The position numbers and the translations under genes were made by a program. Shown here piece after piece: positions 1 through 7,914 of a stretch of 42,197 nt of DNA. The stretch comes from Acidimicrobiales bacterium (lineage in GTDB: Bacteria > Actinomycetota > Acidimicrobiia > Acidimicrobiales > UBA8190): NCBI GenBank assembly GCA_030040015.1, contig JASHUM010000031.1, positions 1 to 42,197 of the forward strand. The letters run 5' to 3'. The notes beneath the pieces were generated by a model. That model ran no database searches. It was not told where the DNA came from and saw only the letters and a list, made by a program, of their open reading frames with translations. Each line of letters begins with the position of its first letter. Position 1 is the first letter of the stretch.

Positions 1-1
1 G

Positions 2-874
2 TCCGTGCAGGGCAGCACGACCGCCACGGCCACCTCGGTGGCCCAGTCCACCGCTTCGGGCACGTTCCAGTCCTTGAGCCTCCTGGGAGGCCTCATCGAG
101 ATCGGGGCCACCACGTCGACGGCGTCGGCGCAAAGCGACGGCAACACCCCGAGCGGCACGTCGAACACGAACATCGGCGCCATCACCATCGACGGCGAGC
201 CGGTGAGCGTGGGAAGTGGCGGACTGACCGTCGGCCCTGCCGGCGGGGAACTCTCGGGCCTGCTCGGGATCGGCACGTCGGTCGTGAACGAGTTGGTCTC
301 GGTGCTCAACGTGAAGATGGCACTGCTGCCGCAGACCCAGAGCACCCAGGGGACGGCCGAGACCATCACCTCGGGGGGGCTCCAGGTCAGCTTCTCGCTC
401 CCGTCCAATCTGAGCCTCAGCCTCGACTGCAACGCCCTGGGATCCGAGTTCGCCTCGCTCAACGTGCTGTGCCAGGCCCCTGACGAGCTCGAAGGGCTCA
501 ACTTCACCTTCACCTTGGCCCGGGTCACGGCCACGGCCTATGCCGCGCCACCCTTCCCGCTGGCCCTCGGCCAACCTCTTGGCTCGCTCGGGGGCTTGAC
601 GAGCTCCATCCTTCCGACAACGGCGAGCACCATCGCCACCACCCCGGTGTCCCCGACGTCGCCGACCCCGACGACGGCCCCGCCGACCGTCGCCGCACCG
701 GTGCGCAAGTCCTCGGGCCTCCTGGCGGTGGCGCTGTCCTCCCCGGTAGGAGCCGGGTTGCTCGCCCTCCTCCTGGCACTGGCGGTCGCCTTCGGACTCG
801 GGCTACGACGTCTGGCGTCCGGGATGGCGCTGGCCAAGCCCGCCGACAGCTGTCCACTCGAGGAGAAACCATGA
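2..874 (+). CDS. Secreted or surface-anchored protein, 5' partial
   Basis: The reading frame is open to the window edge, so the true start and any signal peptide probably lie upstream. About 290 residues are visible. The body is rich in Ser, Thr, Gly and Ala with few charges. It is followed by a Pro/Thr linker (about residues 203-236 counted from the first Met) and one hydrophobic segment (about 237-268, LLALLLALAVAFGLGL) ending in a short basic/polar tail. That layout is typical of an exported protein held in the membrane by a C-terminal helix. The style recalls actinobacterial 'choice-of-anchor' proteins, but I cannot assign a family. The stop overlaps the next start as ATGA, so the two genes are probably co-translated. 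Function unknown. Confidence 0.6.
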   Translation, partial: SVQGSTTATATSVAQSTASGTFQSLSLLGGLIEIGATTSTASAQSDGNTPSGTSNTNIGAITIDGEPVSVGSGGLTVGPAGGELSGLLGIGTSVVNELVSVLNVKMALLPQTQSTQGTAETITSGGLQVSFSLPSNLSLSLDCNALGSEFASLNVLCQAPDELEGLNFTFTLARVTATAYAAPPFPLALGQPLGSLGGLTSSILPTTASTIATTPVSPTSPTPTTAPPTVAAPVRKSSGLLAVALSSPVGAGLLALLLALAVAFGLGLRRLASGMALAKPADSCPLEEKP

Positions 875-1422
875 CCGCCGTCGCAGAGCCGTCGCGCACC
901 ACCGTGCCCCGCAGCCGTCAGCGCTCGCTCGTCGAGGCCATCTCGGCCATGCGAGGCAGGCTCCTCAAGATCACCCTGGAGGGGCTCTTCCTCACCGTTG
1001 GCGCACTGTGCCTGCCCATCGGGGTCGTGACGATCATCCTCGGCTGGTACGGGGCCGCCCACACCGGGCACGTCTACGAGCAGAACGACTACCTCATCTC
1101 CGGTGGCCTGCTCGGCCTGGGCATCATCTTCATCGGTGGGTTCCTCTACTTCGGCTACTGGATGACCCGCCAGATCCGGGCCACCGAGACCACCGGACAG
1201 CAGACCTTGCGAGCGCTCGAGCGCCTCGAGGGGAGAATCGGCCCGGGAACACCAGGCGTCGCCGGAGCAACGGCGGCCTCCAGCGTCCTCGTCGTGACGG
1301 AACACGGCAGCATGGTGCACCGACCCACCTGCCCGGCCGTGGCCGATCGCAACGTGAGGATCGTCGACCAGTCCCGAGCCGGCGACTACCGACCGTGCGC
1401 CGTGTGCGAGCCGCTGGGCTGA
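871..1422 (+). CDS. Small membrane protein with C-terminal Cys/His cluster
   Basis: A 183-residue protein with two predicted membrane helices (about 36-58 and 76-97). A polar, partly helical stretch follows, and then a C-terminal domain containing HRPTC (150-154) and CAVC (176-179). The H-x3-C ... C-x2-C arrangement resembles small metal-binding modules such as the Ada-type zinc site, where a His/Cys pair is followed by a CxxC knuckle; metal binding is inferred. The N-terminus (residues 1-35) is basic and probably cytoplasmic, which would also place the Cys/His domain in the cytoplasm. Its ATG overlaps the stop of the upstream surface-protein gene by 4 bases, suggesting a shared role at the membrane. 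I do not recognise a named family. Confidence 0.7.
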   Translation: MTAVAEPSRTTVPRSRQRSLVEAISAMRGRLLKITLEGLFLTVGALCLPIGVVTIILGWYGAAHTGHVYEQNDYLISGGLLGLGIIFIGGFLYFGYWMTRQIRATETTGQQTLRALERLEGRIGPGTPGVAGATAASSVLVVTEHGSMVHRPTCPAVADRNVRIVDQSRAGDYRPCAVCEPLG

Positions 1423-1454
1423 GCGCGAGCTGACGCCTCTGCGCCGGGTCCAGA

Positions 1455-2858
1455 TCAACCCGGGATAGCCGAGGGGTCGGCGAAGGCCAGCAGGGCGTCG
1501 CGGTCTTCTTCGAGGACGAAGCCTCTCTCGATCGCCTCGTCGGTACGGGCGCGGTAGCGATCCAGGTACTCCGTCTTCGAGGCGTACAGGGCCCCGAGGC
1601 GCTCGGCGGACAAGGGCGTGGTGGACCCGAGCAGGAGGCACAGCATCGACGCGCTCGGCCCCGGGTCGCCCGAGAGCGTGACCACCGGCACGTCCACGGG
1701 AGGGGTCCGCACTCCACCCTTGGCGATTCCGTCGTCGTCCCGGCGCACGGCCGGGGGCGGGCCCGGCGACACCTCCAGGAGTGGCGCCCTCGGGGGCAAC
1801 GTGGCCTCGGACACCCACCGCTCGAGGGCGCGAAACCCGGCTTTGACCACCACGTGCATGGGGCCGTCGTTGATGGGATACCCGCATTCGAGCGCCTTCG
1901 TCGTGGGACCGAGCAGGTGCCGATCGGCGTGCGCCGTGCCGGCAACCTCCCACAGGCGGAGCCGCTCGTGGTCGGGTTGGCGGGCCACGTAGGAGTTGAG
2001 GACACCGGTCACGTCCGCTTCGGCCTGCACGTCCAGGACGGGGGTGTCCAGGTCGCTTCGCAGCAGGGCCGGAGCCCCGACGGCCATCGATCCGGCGATG
2101 TCGGCGTGCTCGCCCGGGCCGACCAGGGGAAGGCCGAAGGCGCCCCGACTGTGCACGAAGAACCCGTCGAAGACGCCAGCCAGCGGGTGCACGCCGTTGT
2201 AGTAGGTCACCATGGCGATGGCCGACTGCGACTCTCCGGCGGCGATCAACCGCTGTGCCTGCGCTCCTGACAGGGCATCGCCGGCGGCGACGGCCCGGCC
2301 GACTTGCGTGAAGATGTCGAAGGCGAACCCGTCACCGGGGTGGTCGAGGGTGTCGTAACGGACCGGGTCGATGCCCCGCAGACCCTTGCCGACGACGTCG
2401 CGCTCGGGGACGTCGGGCCCCTCGACGAGCACCGGGCCGCCCATCACCCCGATGCGCTGGGCCGACACGCCGACCCAGGCGTGCCCGCGCCGAAGGATCT
2501 CCTCGTGGAGGCTGATCCACTCGACGTCGGCGTCGACTCCCCCACTGACGTTGAGCCACTCGACCACGGCGGTTCCGCTGAAGCGCGACGGGTCCGTCGG
2601 ACGACGCACCAGCACCCGGGTGCGATACGGGGCCGTCGCCGCCGGGACGAACGACCAACGCCCGTCCTCGGTCAAGGCTCCCTCGACCCGGTACGACACT
2701 GCCGTCCCCGACGCCTCGAGCTCCCGCTGCTCGTAGCCGGCCTCGGCCAGCTCGACGACGAAGGGCGAGCCCACGAAGGCACCCGTTCCTCCCTGGAGCT
2801 CCTTGAGCACGTCCGCCACCGGCTGGCCGTGACCGGGGGTGTCGTCGGCGTGGCTCAT
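1455..2858 (-). CDS. Alpha/beta hydrolase domain protein
   Basis: 467 residues. The sequence is of the long 'alpha/beta hydrolase domain' type (Abhydrolase_10-like), whose members act on esters, lactones or related bonds. The likely nucleophile is Ser210 in AGESQSA, a variant nucleophile elbow without the last Gly of GxSxG. A likely catalytic His is H310 in AGTAHAD, and an acidic residue sits in LDVQAEAD (about 276-283). No signal peptide is seen, so it is probably cytoplasmic. The start at 2858 is chosen because its ATG overlaps the TGA of the upstream TetR gene (ATGA), indicating an operon in which the regulator comes first. The open frame continues upstream of this ATG but there overlaps the regulator in another frame and lacks family similarity. 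Substrate unknown. Confidence 0.75.
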   Translation of the reverse strand: MSHADDTPGHGQPVADVLKELQGGTGAFVGSPFVVELAEAGYEQRELEASGTAVSYRVEGALTEDGRWSFVPAATAPYRTRVLVRRPTDPSRFSGTAVVEWLNVSGGVDADVEWISLHEEILRRGHAWVGVSAQRIGVMGGPVLVEGPDVPERDVVGKGLRGIDPVRYDTLDHPGDGFAFDIFTQVGRAVAAGDALSGAQAQRLIAAGESQSAIAMVTYYNGVHPLAGVFDGFFVHSRGAFGLPLVGPGEHADIAGSMAVGAPALLRSDLDTPVLDVQAEADVTGVLNSYVARQPDHERLRLWEVAGTAHADRHLLGPTTKALECGYPINDGPMHVVVKAGFRALERWVSEATLPPRAPLLEVSPGPPPAVRRDDDGIAKGGVRTPPVDVPVVTLSGDPGPSASMLCLLLGSTTPLSAERLGALYASKTEYLDRYRARTDEAIERGFVLEEDRDALLAFADPSAIPG

Positions 2859-3472
2859 GGGGGTCCTCCGTCGGTGGAACGGTCGGCGGTCTCGAGTCGC
2901 TCCATCAACTCGGCGACGAAGGCGACGGTCTCCTCGTGCCCAGCCTCGATCCCGAGCGCCTCTTCGAGCGAGAGCACCTGTGACAGGCCGGTCATGAGCA
3001 GCAGCGCCACGACGGGCGGCAGTTGCCCGCCGGGAACCCGGGACGCCTCCAGCGCGGCGGTGATGGCCCGGAGCTGGGCGGCCCGGTAGCGCTCGGCGTA
3101 CCGGGCCACCTCGGCCCGGATCGCCTTGTGGTGCTTGGCCAGGGCCACGAACTCGATCGAGAAGATCGTGCCCCGCGGATCGGAGTTGAGCTCCCACAGG
3201 GTCCGCAGCGTCACCCCGCCGGCGAGGATGCGCTCGACACGGGTCAGGTTCTCCTCGGCCCGGCGCCGGAAGACCTCGGTGAAGAGGTCGTCCATGCTCT
3301 GGAAGTAGTAGTGCACCAGCTGCGGCTTGAGACCGGCCTTCGCTCCCACCCGACGGGAGGTCACGGCGGCATAGCCCTCGTCGAGCAGCAGCTGCTCGGC
3401 GGCGTCGACCAGCCGGGCCCGGGTCTTCGAGTCGGGGGCGCCGATGCGCCGGGCCGGAGAGGTGCCCGCCAT
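2855..3472 (-). CDS. TetR-family transcriptional regulator
   Basis: 205 residues. The N-terminal domain is typical TetR: 'TRARLVDAAEQLLLDEGYAAVTSRR' flows into a helix-turn-helix at about residues 37-56 (RRVGAKAGLKPQLVHYYFQS), with the characteristic Y-Y/F after the recognition helix. The C-terminal ligand-binding half (70-200) is helical and unassigned. An alternative ATG at 3490 would add six residues. It is translationally coupled to the hydrolase downstream and diverges from the P450-SDR pair across a 117-base gap. That gap contains a near-perfect 18-base palindrome, so it may control both directions. The effector is unknown. Confidence 0.88.
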   Translation of the reverse strand: MAGTSPARRIGAPDSKTRARLVDAAEQLLLDEGYAAVTSRRVGAKAGLKPQLVHYYFQSMDDLFTEVFRRRAEENLTRVERILAGGVTLRTLWELNSDPRGTIFSIEFVALAKHHKAIRAEVARYAERYRAAQLRAITAALEASRVPGGQLPPVVALLLMTGLSQVLSLEEALGIEAGHEETVAFVAELMERLETADRSTDGGPP

Positions 3473-3524
3473 CCCGACAACTTGCCACATCCGGGGCGCC
3501 GATGCTAAGCAACTGCCAAAATCC

Positions 3525-3542
3525 GCTGGGCGATCGCTCAGC
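3525..3542. promoter_or_regulatory. Candidate TetR operator between regulator and P450
   Basis: GCTGGGCGATCGCTCAGC reads the same on both strands except for one mismatched pair (position 5 versus 14). It lies in the 117-base gap between the divergent TetR gene (start 3472) and P450 gene (start 3590). Size and placement suit a TetR dimer site controlling both sides. No convincing -35/-10 pair was found in this gap; a TAGCAT on the minus strand (3502-3507) is a possible -10 for the regulator. Function is inferred. Confidence 0.4.
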
Positions 3543-3589
3543 AGAGCCGTCGCCGGGACGACGGCGCCGAGGAGCCGGGAGGAGCCCCC

Positions 3590-4876
3590 ATGCGCGATTG
3601 GAGGACGATCGACTTCTTCAGCGACAAGGACCTCAACGAGGACCCCTACCCGTACTTCGACGAGCTTCGCAGCGTCTGCCCGGTGGTGCGCCTCCCCAAC
3701 GGCGTGGTGGCGGTGACCGGCTTCGACGAGGCCAGCGAGGTCTACCTCGACGGGGACGACTTCTCGTCGTGCAACGCCGTGATCGGCCCCTTCGCCCAGT
3801 TCCCCGTGCCCCTCGAGGGCGACGACGTGACCACGCTCATCGAGCAGCACCGGGACCATCTCCCCATGAACGAGCACATGGTCACCATGGACCCGCCCGA
3901 TCACACCAGAGAGCGGGCCCTGCTGATGCGCCTCATCACCTCGCGGCGGCTCAAGGAGAACGAGCAGTTCATGTACCGGCTCTCGGACCACCTCCTCGAC
4001 GAATTCGTCGGCGACGGCCACTGCGAGTTCATCAGCGCCTACACCCAGCCCTTCGCCATGCTCGTCGTGGCCGACCTCCTCGGGGTGCCCGAGTCCGAGC
4101 ACGAGCTGTTCCGAGAGGGTTTCGGGTTGATGGGCTCGTCCCCGGGAATGATCGGCTCGAAGGACTTCGCCGGGGGAAACCTCAACCCGTTGTCGTGGCT
4201 CGACGACTGGTTCGCCGGTTACGTGGAGGACCGGCGCCGCCAGCCGCGCCAGGACGTCCTCACCGACCTGGCCCTCGCCACCTACCCCGACGGCACCCTG
4301 CCCGAGGTGACCAACGTGGTCCGCACCGCCACCTTCCTCTTCGCCGCCGGCCAGGAGACCACGGCACGCCTGTTGGCCGTGGCGCTCAAGTACCTGGCCG
4401 AGCGGCCCGAGCTGCAGGACGAGCTGCGGGCCGACAACGAGCGCATCCCCAACTTCATCGAGGAGGCCCTGCGCATCGAGAGCCCGGTGAAGGCCGACTT
4501 CCGCCTGACCAAGCGCACGACCACCGTCGGAGGCGTCGACGTCGAGGCGGGCACCCCGGTCATGCTCTTGAACGGCGCCGCCAACCGCGACCCTCGGCGA
4601 TTCGAGTGCCCGGCCGAATTCCGCGCCGACCGGCCCAACTCCCGGGCTCACATGGCCTTCGGCCGGGGCAACCACACGTGTCCCGGCGGTCCGCTGGCCC
4701 GGGCCGAGGGGCGGGTCAGCCTGGAGCGCATCCTCGGCCGCATGCACGACATCCGCCTTTCCGAGGAGCACCACGGCCCCCCCGGCAGCCGCCGCTTCCG
4801 CTACGAGCCGACGTGGGTGCTGCGCGGGCTGAGCCGGCTGTATCTGGAGTTCACCCCCGAGGAGGCAGGCCGATGA
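3590..4876 (+). CDS. Cytochrome P450
   Basis: 428 residues, the usual size of soluble bacterial P450s. These are heme-thiolate monooxygenases that need a ferredoxin and reductase, neither of which is seen nearby. Visible hallmarks are MDPPDHTR (100-107), the I-helix AAGQETT (252-258) with the acid/Thr pair for oxygen activation, the ExxR pair E292/R295, and the heme loop FGRGNHTC (357-364) with Cys364 as iron ligand, followed by GGPLAR. A GGGAGGAG ribosome site precedes the ATG. The stop overlaps the start of the SDR (ATGA), so the SDR may oxidise the hydroxyl made by the P450. The overall look is close to actinobacterial P450s acting on hydrophobic or terpenoid/steroid-like substrates; the substrate is not deducible. 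Confidence 0.95.
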   Translation: MRDWRTIDFFSDKDLNEDPYPYFDELRSVCPVVRLPNGVVAVTGFDEASEVYLDGDDFSSCNAVIGPFAQFPVPLEGDDVTTLIEQHRDHLPMNEHMVTMDPPDHTRERALLMRLITSRRLKENEQFMYRLSDHLLDEFVGDGHCEFISAYTQPFAMLVVADLLGVPESEHELFREGFGLMGSSPGMIGSKDFAGGNLNPLSWLDDWFAGYVEDRRRQPRQDVLTDLALATYPDGTLPEVTNVVRTATFLFAAGQETTARLLAVALKYLAERPELQDELRADNERIPNFIEEALRIESPVKADFRLTKRTTTVGGVDVEAGTPVMLLNGAANRDPRRFECPAEFRADRPNSRAHMAFGRGNHTCPGGPLARAEGRVSLERILGRMHDIRLSEEHHGPPGSRRFRYEPTWVLRGLSRLYLEFTPEEAGR

Positions 4877-5619
4877 GCAGGGTTGCGGTGGTGACGGGTG
4901 GTGCCTCGGGCATCGGGTTGGGCGTTGCCCGTCGGTTCGTGGCCGAAGGCCACGCTGTGGCCGTGCTCGACCGCAACGGCGGCGGCGCCAAGCAGGCCGC
5001 CGACGAGCTGGCATCGTCGGGAGCCACGGCCATGGCCGTGGAGGTGGACGTGTCCGACTGGCCGTCGGTGCGGGACGCCTTCGCCGCGGTGCGCGCCCAG
5101 CTCGGCCCGGTCACCATCCTGGTGACCAGCGCCGGCGTCGAGGCGTTCGACCCGCTGCTCGAGATCACCCCGGAGCGTTGGGCGCAGATCATCGCCGTCA
5201 ATCTCACCGGAACCTTCGCCTGCTGCCAGGCGGCCATCCCCGACATGATCGAGGCGGGCTGGGGCCGCATCGTCACCATCTCGTCGCAGAGCGCCCAGTC
5301 CGGGGCCCCCAACATGGCCCACTACTCGGCGTCCAAGGGCGGGGTGATCGGCTTGACCAAGTCGCTGGCCGTCGACCTGGCCCGCAAGGGGATCACGGTC
5401 AACACCATCGCCCCGAGCATCGTCGACACTCCCATGGCCCGGGCCGCCACGGAGTCGGGGAACTTCCCCGGCATCGAGGTCATCGCCCCTCTCGTCCCCC
5501 TCGGCCGCGCCGGCACGCCGGACGACATCGCCGCGGCCTGCTCCTACCTGTGCTCGGAGGAGAGCGGGAGTTACATCACCGGCCAGCTCCTGGCCGTGAA
5601 CGGCGGCATGTACATCTAG
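4873..5619 (+). CDS. Short-chain dehydrogenase/reductase (FabG-like)
   Basis: 248 residues of classical SDR. The cofactor motif is TGGASGIG (8-15). Asp33 at the end of the second strand favours NAD(H). Further features are a TSAG variant of the NAG motif (85-88), the catalytic residues Ser138, Tyr151 and Lys155 (YSASK), and a C-terminal GQLLAVNGGM. It probably oxidises or reduces a secondary alcohol/ketone. The ATGA overlap with the P450 gene suggests it handles the P450 product, though FabG-like SDRs are versatile. Its TAG stop shares the palindrome CTAG with the stop of the convergent TetR gene, leaving no room for a terminator. Confidence 0.92.
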   Translation: MSRVAVVTGGASGIGLGVARRFVAEGHAVAVLDRNGGGAKQAADELASSGATAMAVEVDVSDWPSVRDAFAAVRAQLGPVTILVTSAGVEAFDPLLEITPERWAQIIAVNLTGTFACCQAAIPDMIEAGWGRIVTISSQSAQSGAPNMAHYSASKGGVIGLTKSLAVDLARKGITVNTIAPSIVDTPMARAATESGNFPGIEVIAPLVPLGRAGTPDDIAAACSYLCSEESGSYITGQLLAVNGGMYI

Positions 5620-6275
5620 TCCGGCGGCGCATTTCTGCCGTCCCTGGGCACGATGGCGTTGAGGCACAACCGGTTCAGTTGCGCCACGCCCTCGTCGAAA
5701 CCGCACGTGACACGACCCTCGACGAACCACGCCTCGGCAAAGCGCGTCACCATGGCCATGATGGCTTGGGACCCGACGGCGGGGTCGACGGCCTGGTCGG
5801 CGAGGCCGTGGCGCTGCAGGTGGGCGATGGCCTCGGCCAGCCTCTCGGTGTAGAGCTTGTGGCGGTACAACCGGGCCTGACCAAGGGCCTCGTCGTGACG
5901 CGACACCTGCTCGATCACCCGCATCAGCGCCGCCTCTCGGCGGTACTCGGCCAGGTACCTCCGGTTGGCCACCTCGAGCTTCGCCGTCATGGCGTTCTCG
6001 ATCGACTCCGGGACGCGGTCGGTCTCCGCCACCACCGCCGCGCCCACCTGACGTTCGTGGACGGCGGACAGCTCCCGGAAGATCTCCTCCTTGGACGGGA
6101 AGTAGTGGTAGAAGACGCCATAGGAGAGACCGGCCCGCTCGGCGATGTCCGAGATGCGGGCGTCGCCGAACCCGTGCTCCTCGAAGATCTCCTTGGCCGC
6201 TGCCAAGAGCCTGGCCCGGGTGCGCTGGCCCTTCGACGAGCGAGGGCCGGAGGGCCTGTCGGTGCTGACCGTCAT
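5616..6275 (-). CDS. TetR-family transcriptional regulator
   Basis: 219 residues with a TetR DNA-binding domain (QRTRARLLAAAKEIFEEHGF, helix-turn-helix about 39-60, then VFYHYFPSKEEIF). The ATG at 6275 is chosen because it lies 10 bases after the stop of the DUF35-thiolase gene; an upstream start would overlap that gene. It is the last gene of the apparent transporter operon reading from 12773. This makes it a good candidate for the protein that binds the palindrome in that operon's promoter (12848-12861), giving feedback control; that link is inferred. The ligand could be an acyl-CoA or the imported substrate. Confidence 0.88.
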   Translation of the reverse strand: MTVSTDRPSGPRSSKGQRTRARLLAAAKEIFEEHGFGDARISDIAERAGLSYGVFYHYFPSKEEIFRELSAVHERQVGAAVVAETDRVPESIENAMTAKLEVANRRYLAEYRREAALMRVIEQVSRHDEALGQARLYRHKLYTERLAEAIAHLQRHGLADQAVDPAVGSQAIMAMVTRFAEAWFVEGRVTCGFDEGVAQLNRLCLNAIVPRDGRNAPPD

Positions 6276-6285
6276 GGCCGGGCGC

Positions 6286-7914
6286 TCAGGTGCCGTCCCG
6301 CTGCAACAGCATGACTCCCGACGGCGTGCCGCCACCGGAGGTCACCACCGCCGTGCGCGCCCCGGGCACTTGGCGGTCGCCAGCCTCGTGGCGCAGCTGG
6401 GTGACGGCCTCGTAGATGAACCCGAACCCGTGCGTCCTGCCCTCGGAGAGCTGCCCTCCGTGCGGATTGACCGGCAGCTCGCCGTCGAGGGCGATGCGCC
6501 GACCCTTGTCCATCCAGTCCTGCGCCTCTCCGAGACCGCAGAACCCGAGCCCCTCGAGCCACGAGATGGCGTTGAAGGTGAACCCGTCGTACACGAGCGC
6601 CACGTCGACGTCGGCCGGCTCGAGACCGGTGCGCGTCCAGAGATGGGCCGACTGGCCCAGGACCTGTGGCTCGTGGGTCACCGTTCCCTGGTCCCACGAC
6701 ACTCGCTCGAGGATCTGGGTCCCGACCGCCTCGACGCGGACAGCCGGCTTGGGAAGGTCGGCCGCCACCGAGGCGTCCGACACCACGACGGCGATGGCGG
6801 CGTCACAGGGCACGTCGCAGTCGTAGAGGCCGAAGGGCGAGGTGATGGGCCGGGCAGAGAGGTAGTCGTCCATGGTCATGGGTTCCCGGTAGATGGCCGC
6901 CGGGTTGCGCGCCGCGTTCGCCCGTCCGTTGAGGGCGATCCAGCCGAGCATCTGGCGCGACGCGCCGTAGCGATGCAGGTACTGGTTGGCGTTCATGGCG
7001 ATCCAATTGGCCGCCGACAGAGCGCCGTAGGGCGCCTGCCACTGCCGGAACCCCGACACCCGGCCGCCTCCCGGGCCTCTCAACCCGAGGGCGGCGAAGG
7101 TGGACTCCCACACCGTCCGGAAGCACAGGACGTGGCGGCACAGCCCCCCGGCCACGGCCAGCATGGCGGCGATGACCGACCCCCCCGGTCCGGGCAGGTC
7201 CCCGCCCCCGTTGATCCACGTCGGGTGGACCCGAAGCGCCTCCTCCACCGCCGCCACCCCACCCTCGCTCATGCCCATGCCGGCCATGCCCGGGTAGGTG
7301 GACAGGCCGTCGATGTCGTCCAGGGTCAAGCCGGCGTCGGCCACCGCGTCCAGACAGGCGTCGACGGTGAGCGACAGCGGGTCGCGCATGAGGCGCCGGC
7401 CGATGGCCGATCTCCCGACGCCCGACAGCACGCAGCGGTGCTCGAAGCGCTCCTCGCTCACCGGAGGGCGTGGCCGGGGCCGGCTCGGCGCCTCGAGCGG
7501 GTCGGTCACGGCATCGTCGCCGGTGGGCTCGAAGAGGGGCAACCACACGTCGTCGTGGTGCTCGAAGCGCACCCGCACCTTCTGGCCGATGTGGACCTCG
7601 TCCGGGTCGCAACCCACCACGTTGGTGGTGAGCCGGACGCTCGGGTCCTCGACCAGGGCGACGTTGGCCACCACGTACGGGGGTGGGAACTCCGGCGTCC
7701 ACTGGTGGGCGTTGACGGTGAAGCCGACGACCACCGCCTCACCGGAGACGGCCGTGGGCTTCCACGACCGGCTCCGGCACCGCGGGCACAGCGGCACGGG
7801 CGGGTGCACGAGGGACCCGCACTCGGTGCAGCCCTGCACGCGCAGGCGCCCGTCCTCACCGGACTTCCAGAACCACGCCACGTCGGGCGTGAGCTCGGGG
7901 AGGGGCCTCGTCAC
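6286..7914 (-). CDS. DUF35 OB-fold fused to thiolase-superfamily (lipid-transfer/aldolase-like) protein
   Basis: 542 residues. Residues 20-130 form a DUF35 module: a zinc ribbon with C29-x2-C32 and C43-x2-C46, then an OB-fold. Residues about 160-542 are a thiolase-fold domain of the SCP-x/lipid-transfer type. The position where true thiolases carry the nucleophilic Cys reads GPGGS (242-246), so classical thiolysis is unlikely. VYDGFT (441-446) and THGFGFIYEA (494-503) carry conserved Tyr/His. In actinobacterial steroid breakdown, separate Ltp2 and ChsH2-DUF35 proteins form a retro-aldolase that removes a side chain; here both parts sit in one chain. Retro-aldol cleavage of a beta-hydroxyacyl-CoA is therefore a reasonable inference. 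The GTG at 7914 is chosen for its GTGA overlap with the upstream binding-protein gene. Confidence 0.85.
   Translation of the reverse strand: MTRPLPELTPDVAWFWKSGEDGRLRVQGCTECGSLVHPPVPLCPRCRSRSWKPTAVSGEAVVVGFTVNAHQWTPEFPPPYVVANVALVEDPSVRLTTNVVGCDPDEVHIGQKVRVRFEHHDDVWLPLFEPTGDDAVTDPLEAPSRPRPRPPVSEERFEHRCVLSGVGRSAIGRRLMRDPLSLTVDACLDAVADAGLTLDDIDGLSTYPGMAGMGMSEGGVAAVEEALRVHPTWINGGGDLPGPGGSVIAAMLAVAGGLCRHVLCFRTVWESTFAALGLRGPGGGRVSGFRQWQAPYGALSAANWIAMNANQYLHRYGASRQMLGWIALNGRANAARNPAAIYREPMTMDDYLSARPITSPFGLYDCDVPCDAAIAVVVSDASVAADLPKPAVRVEAVGTQILERVSWDQGTVTHEPQVLGQSAHLWTRTGLEPADVDVALVYDGFTFNAISWLEGLGFCGLGEAQDWMDKGRRIALDGELPVNPHGGQLSEGRTHGFGFIYEAVTQLRHEAGDRQVPGARTAVVTSGGGTPSGVMLLQRDGT

Noticed and set aside
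538-1953. Long minus-strand frames (471 aa and similar) over the first two kilobases
   Set aside because: They are shadows of the plus-strand genes; composition is Arg/Pro/Gly-rich with no recognisable domain, as expected for antisense frames in high-GC DNA.
2858-3512. N-terminal extension of the alpha/beta hydrolase (to 685 residues)
   Set aside because: The added part overlaps the TetR gene in another frame, is Arg/Pro-rich and unlike the family; the ATGA-coupled start is better.
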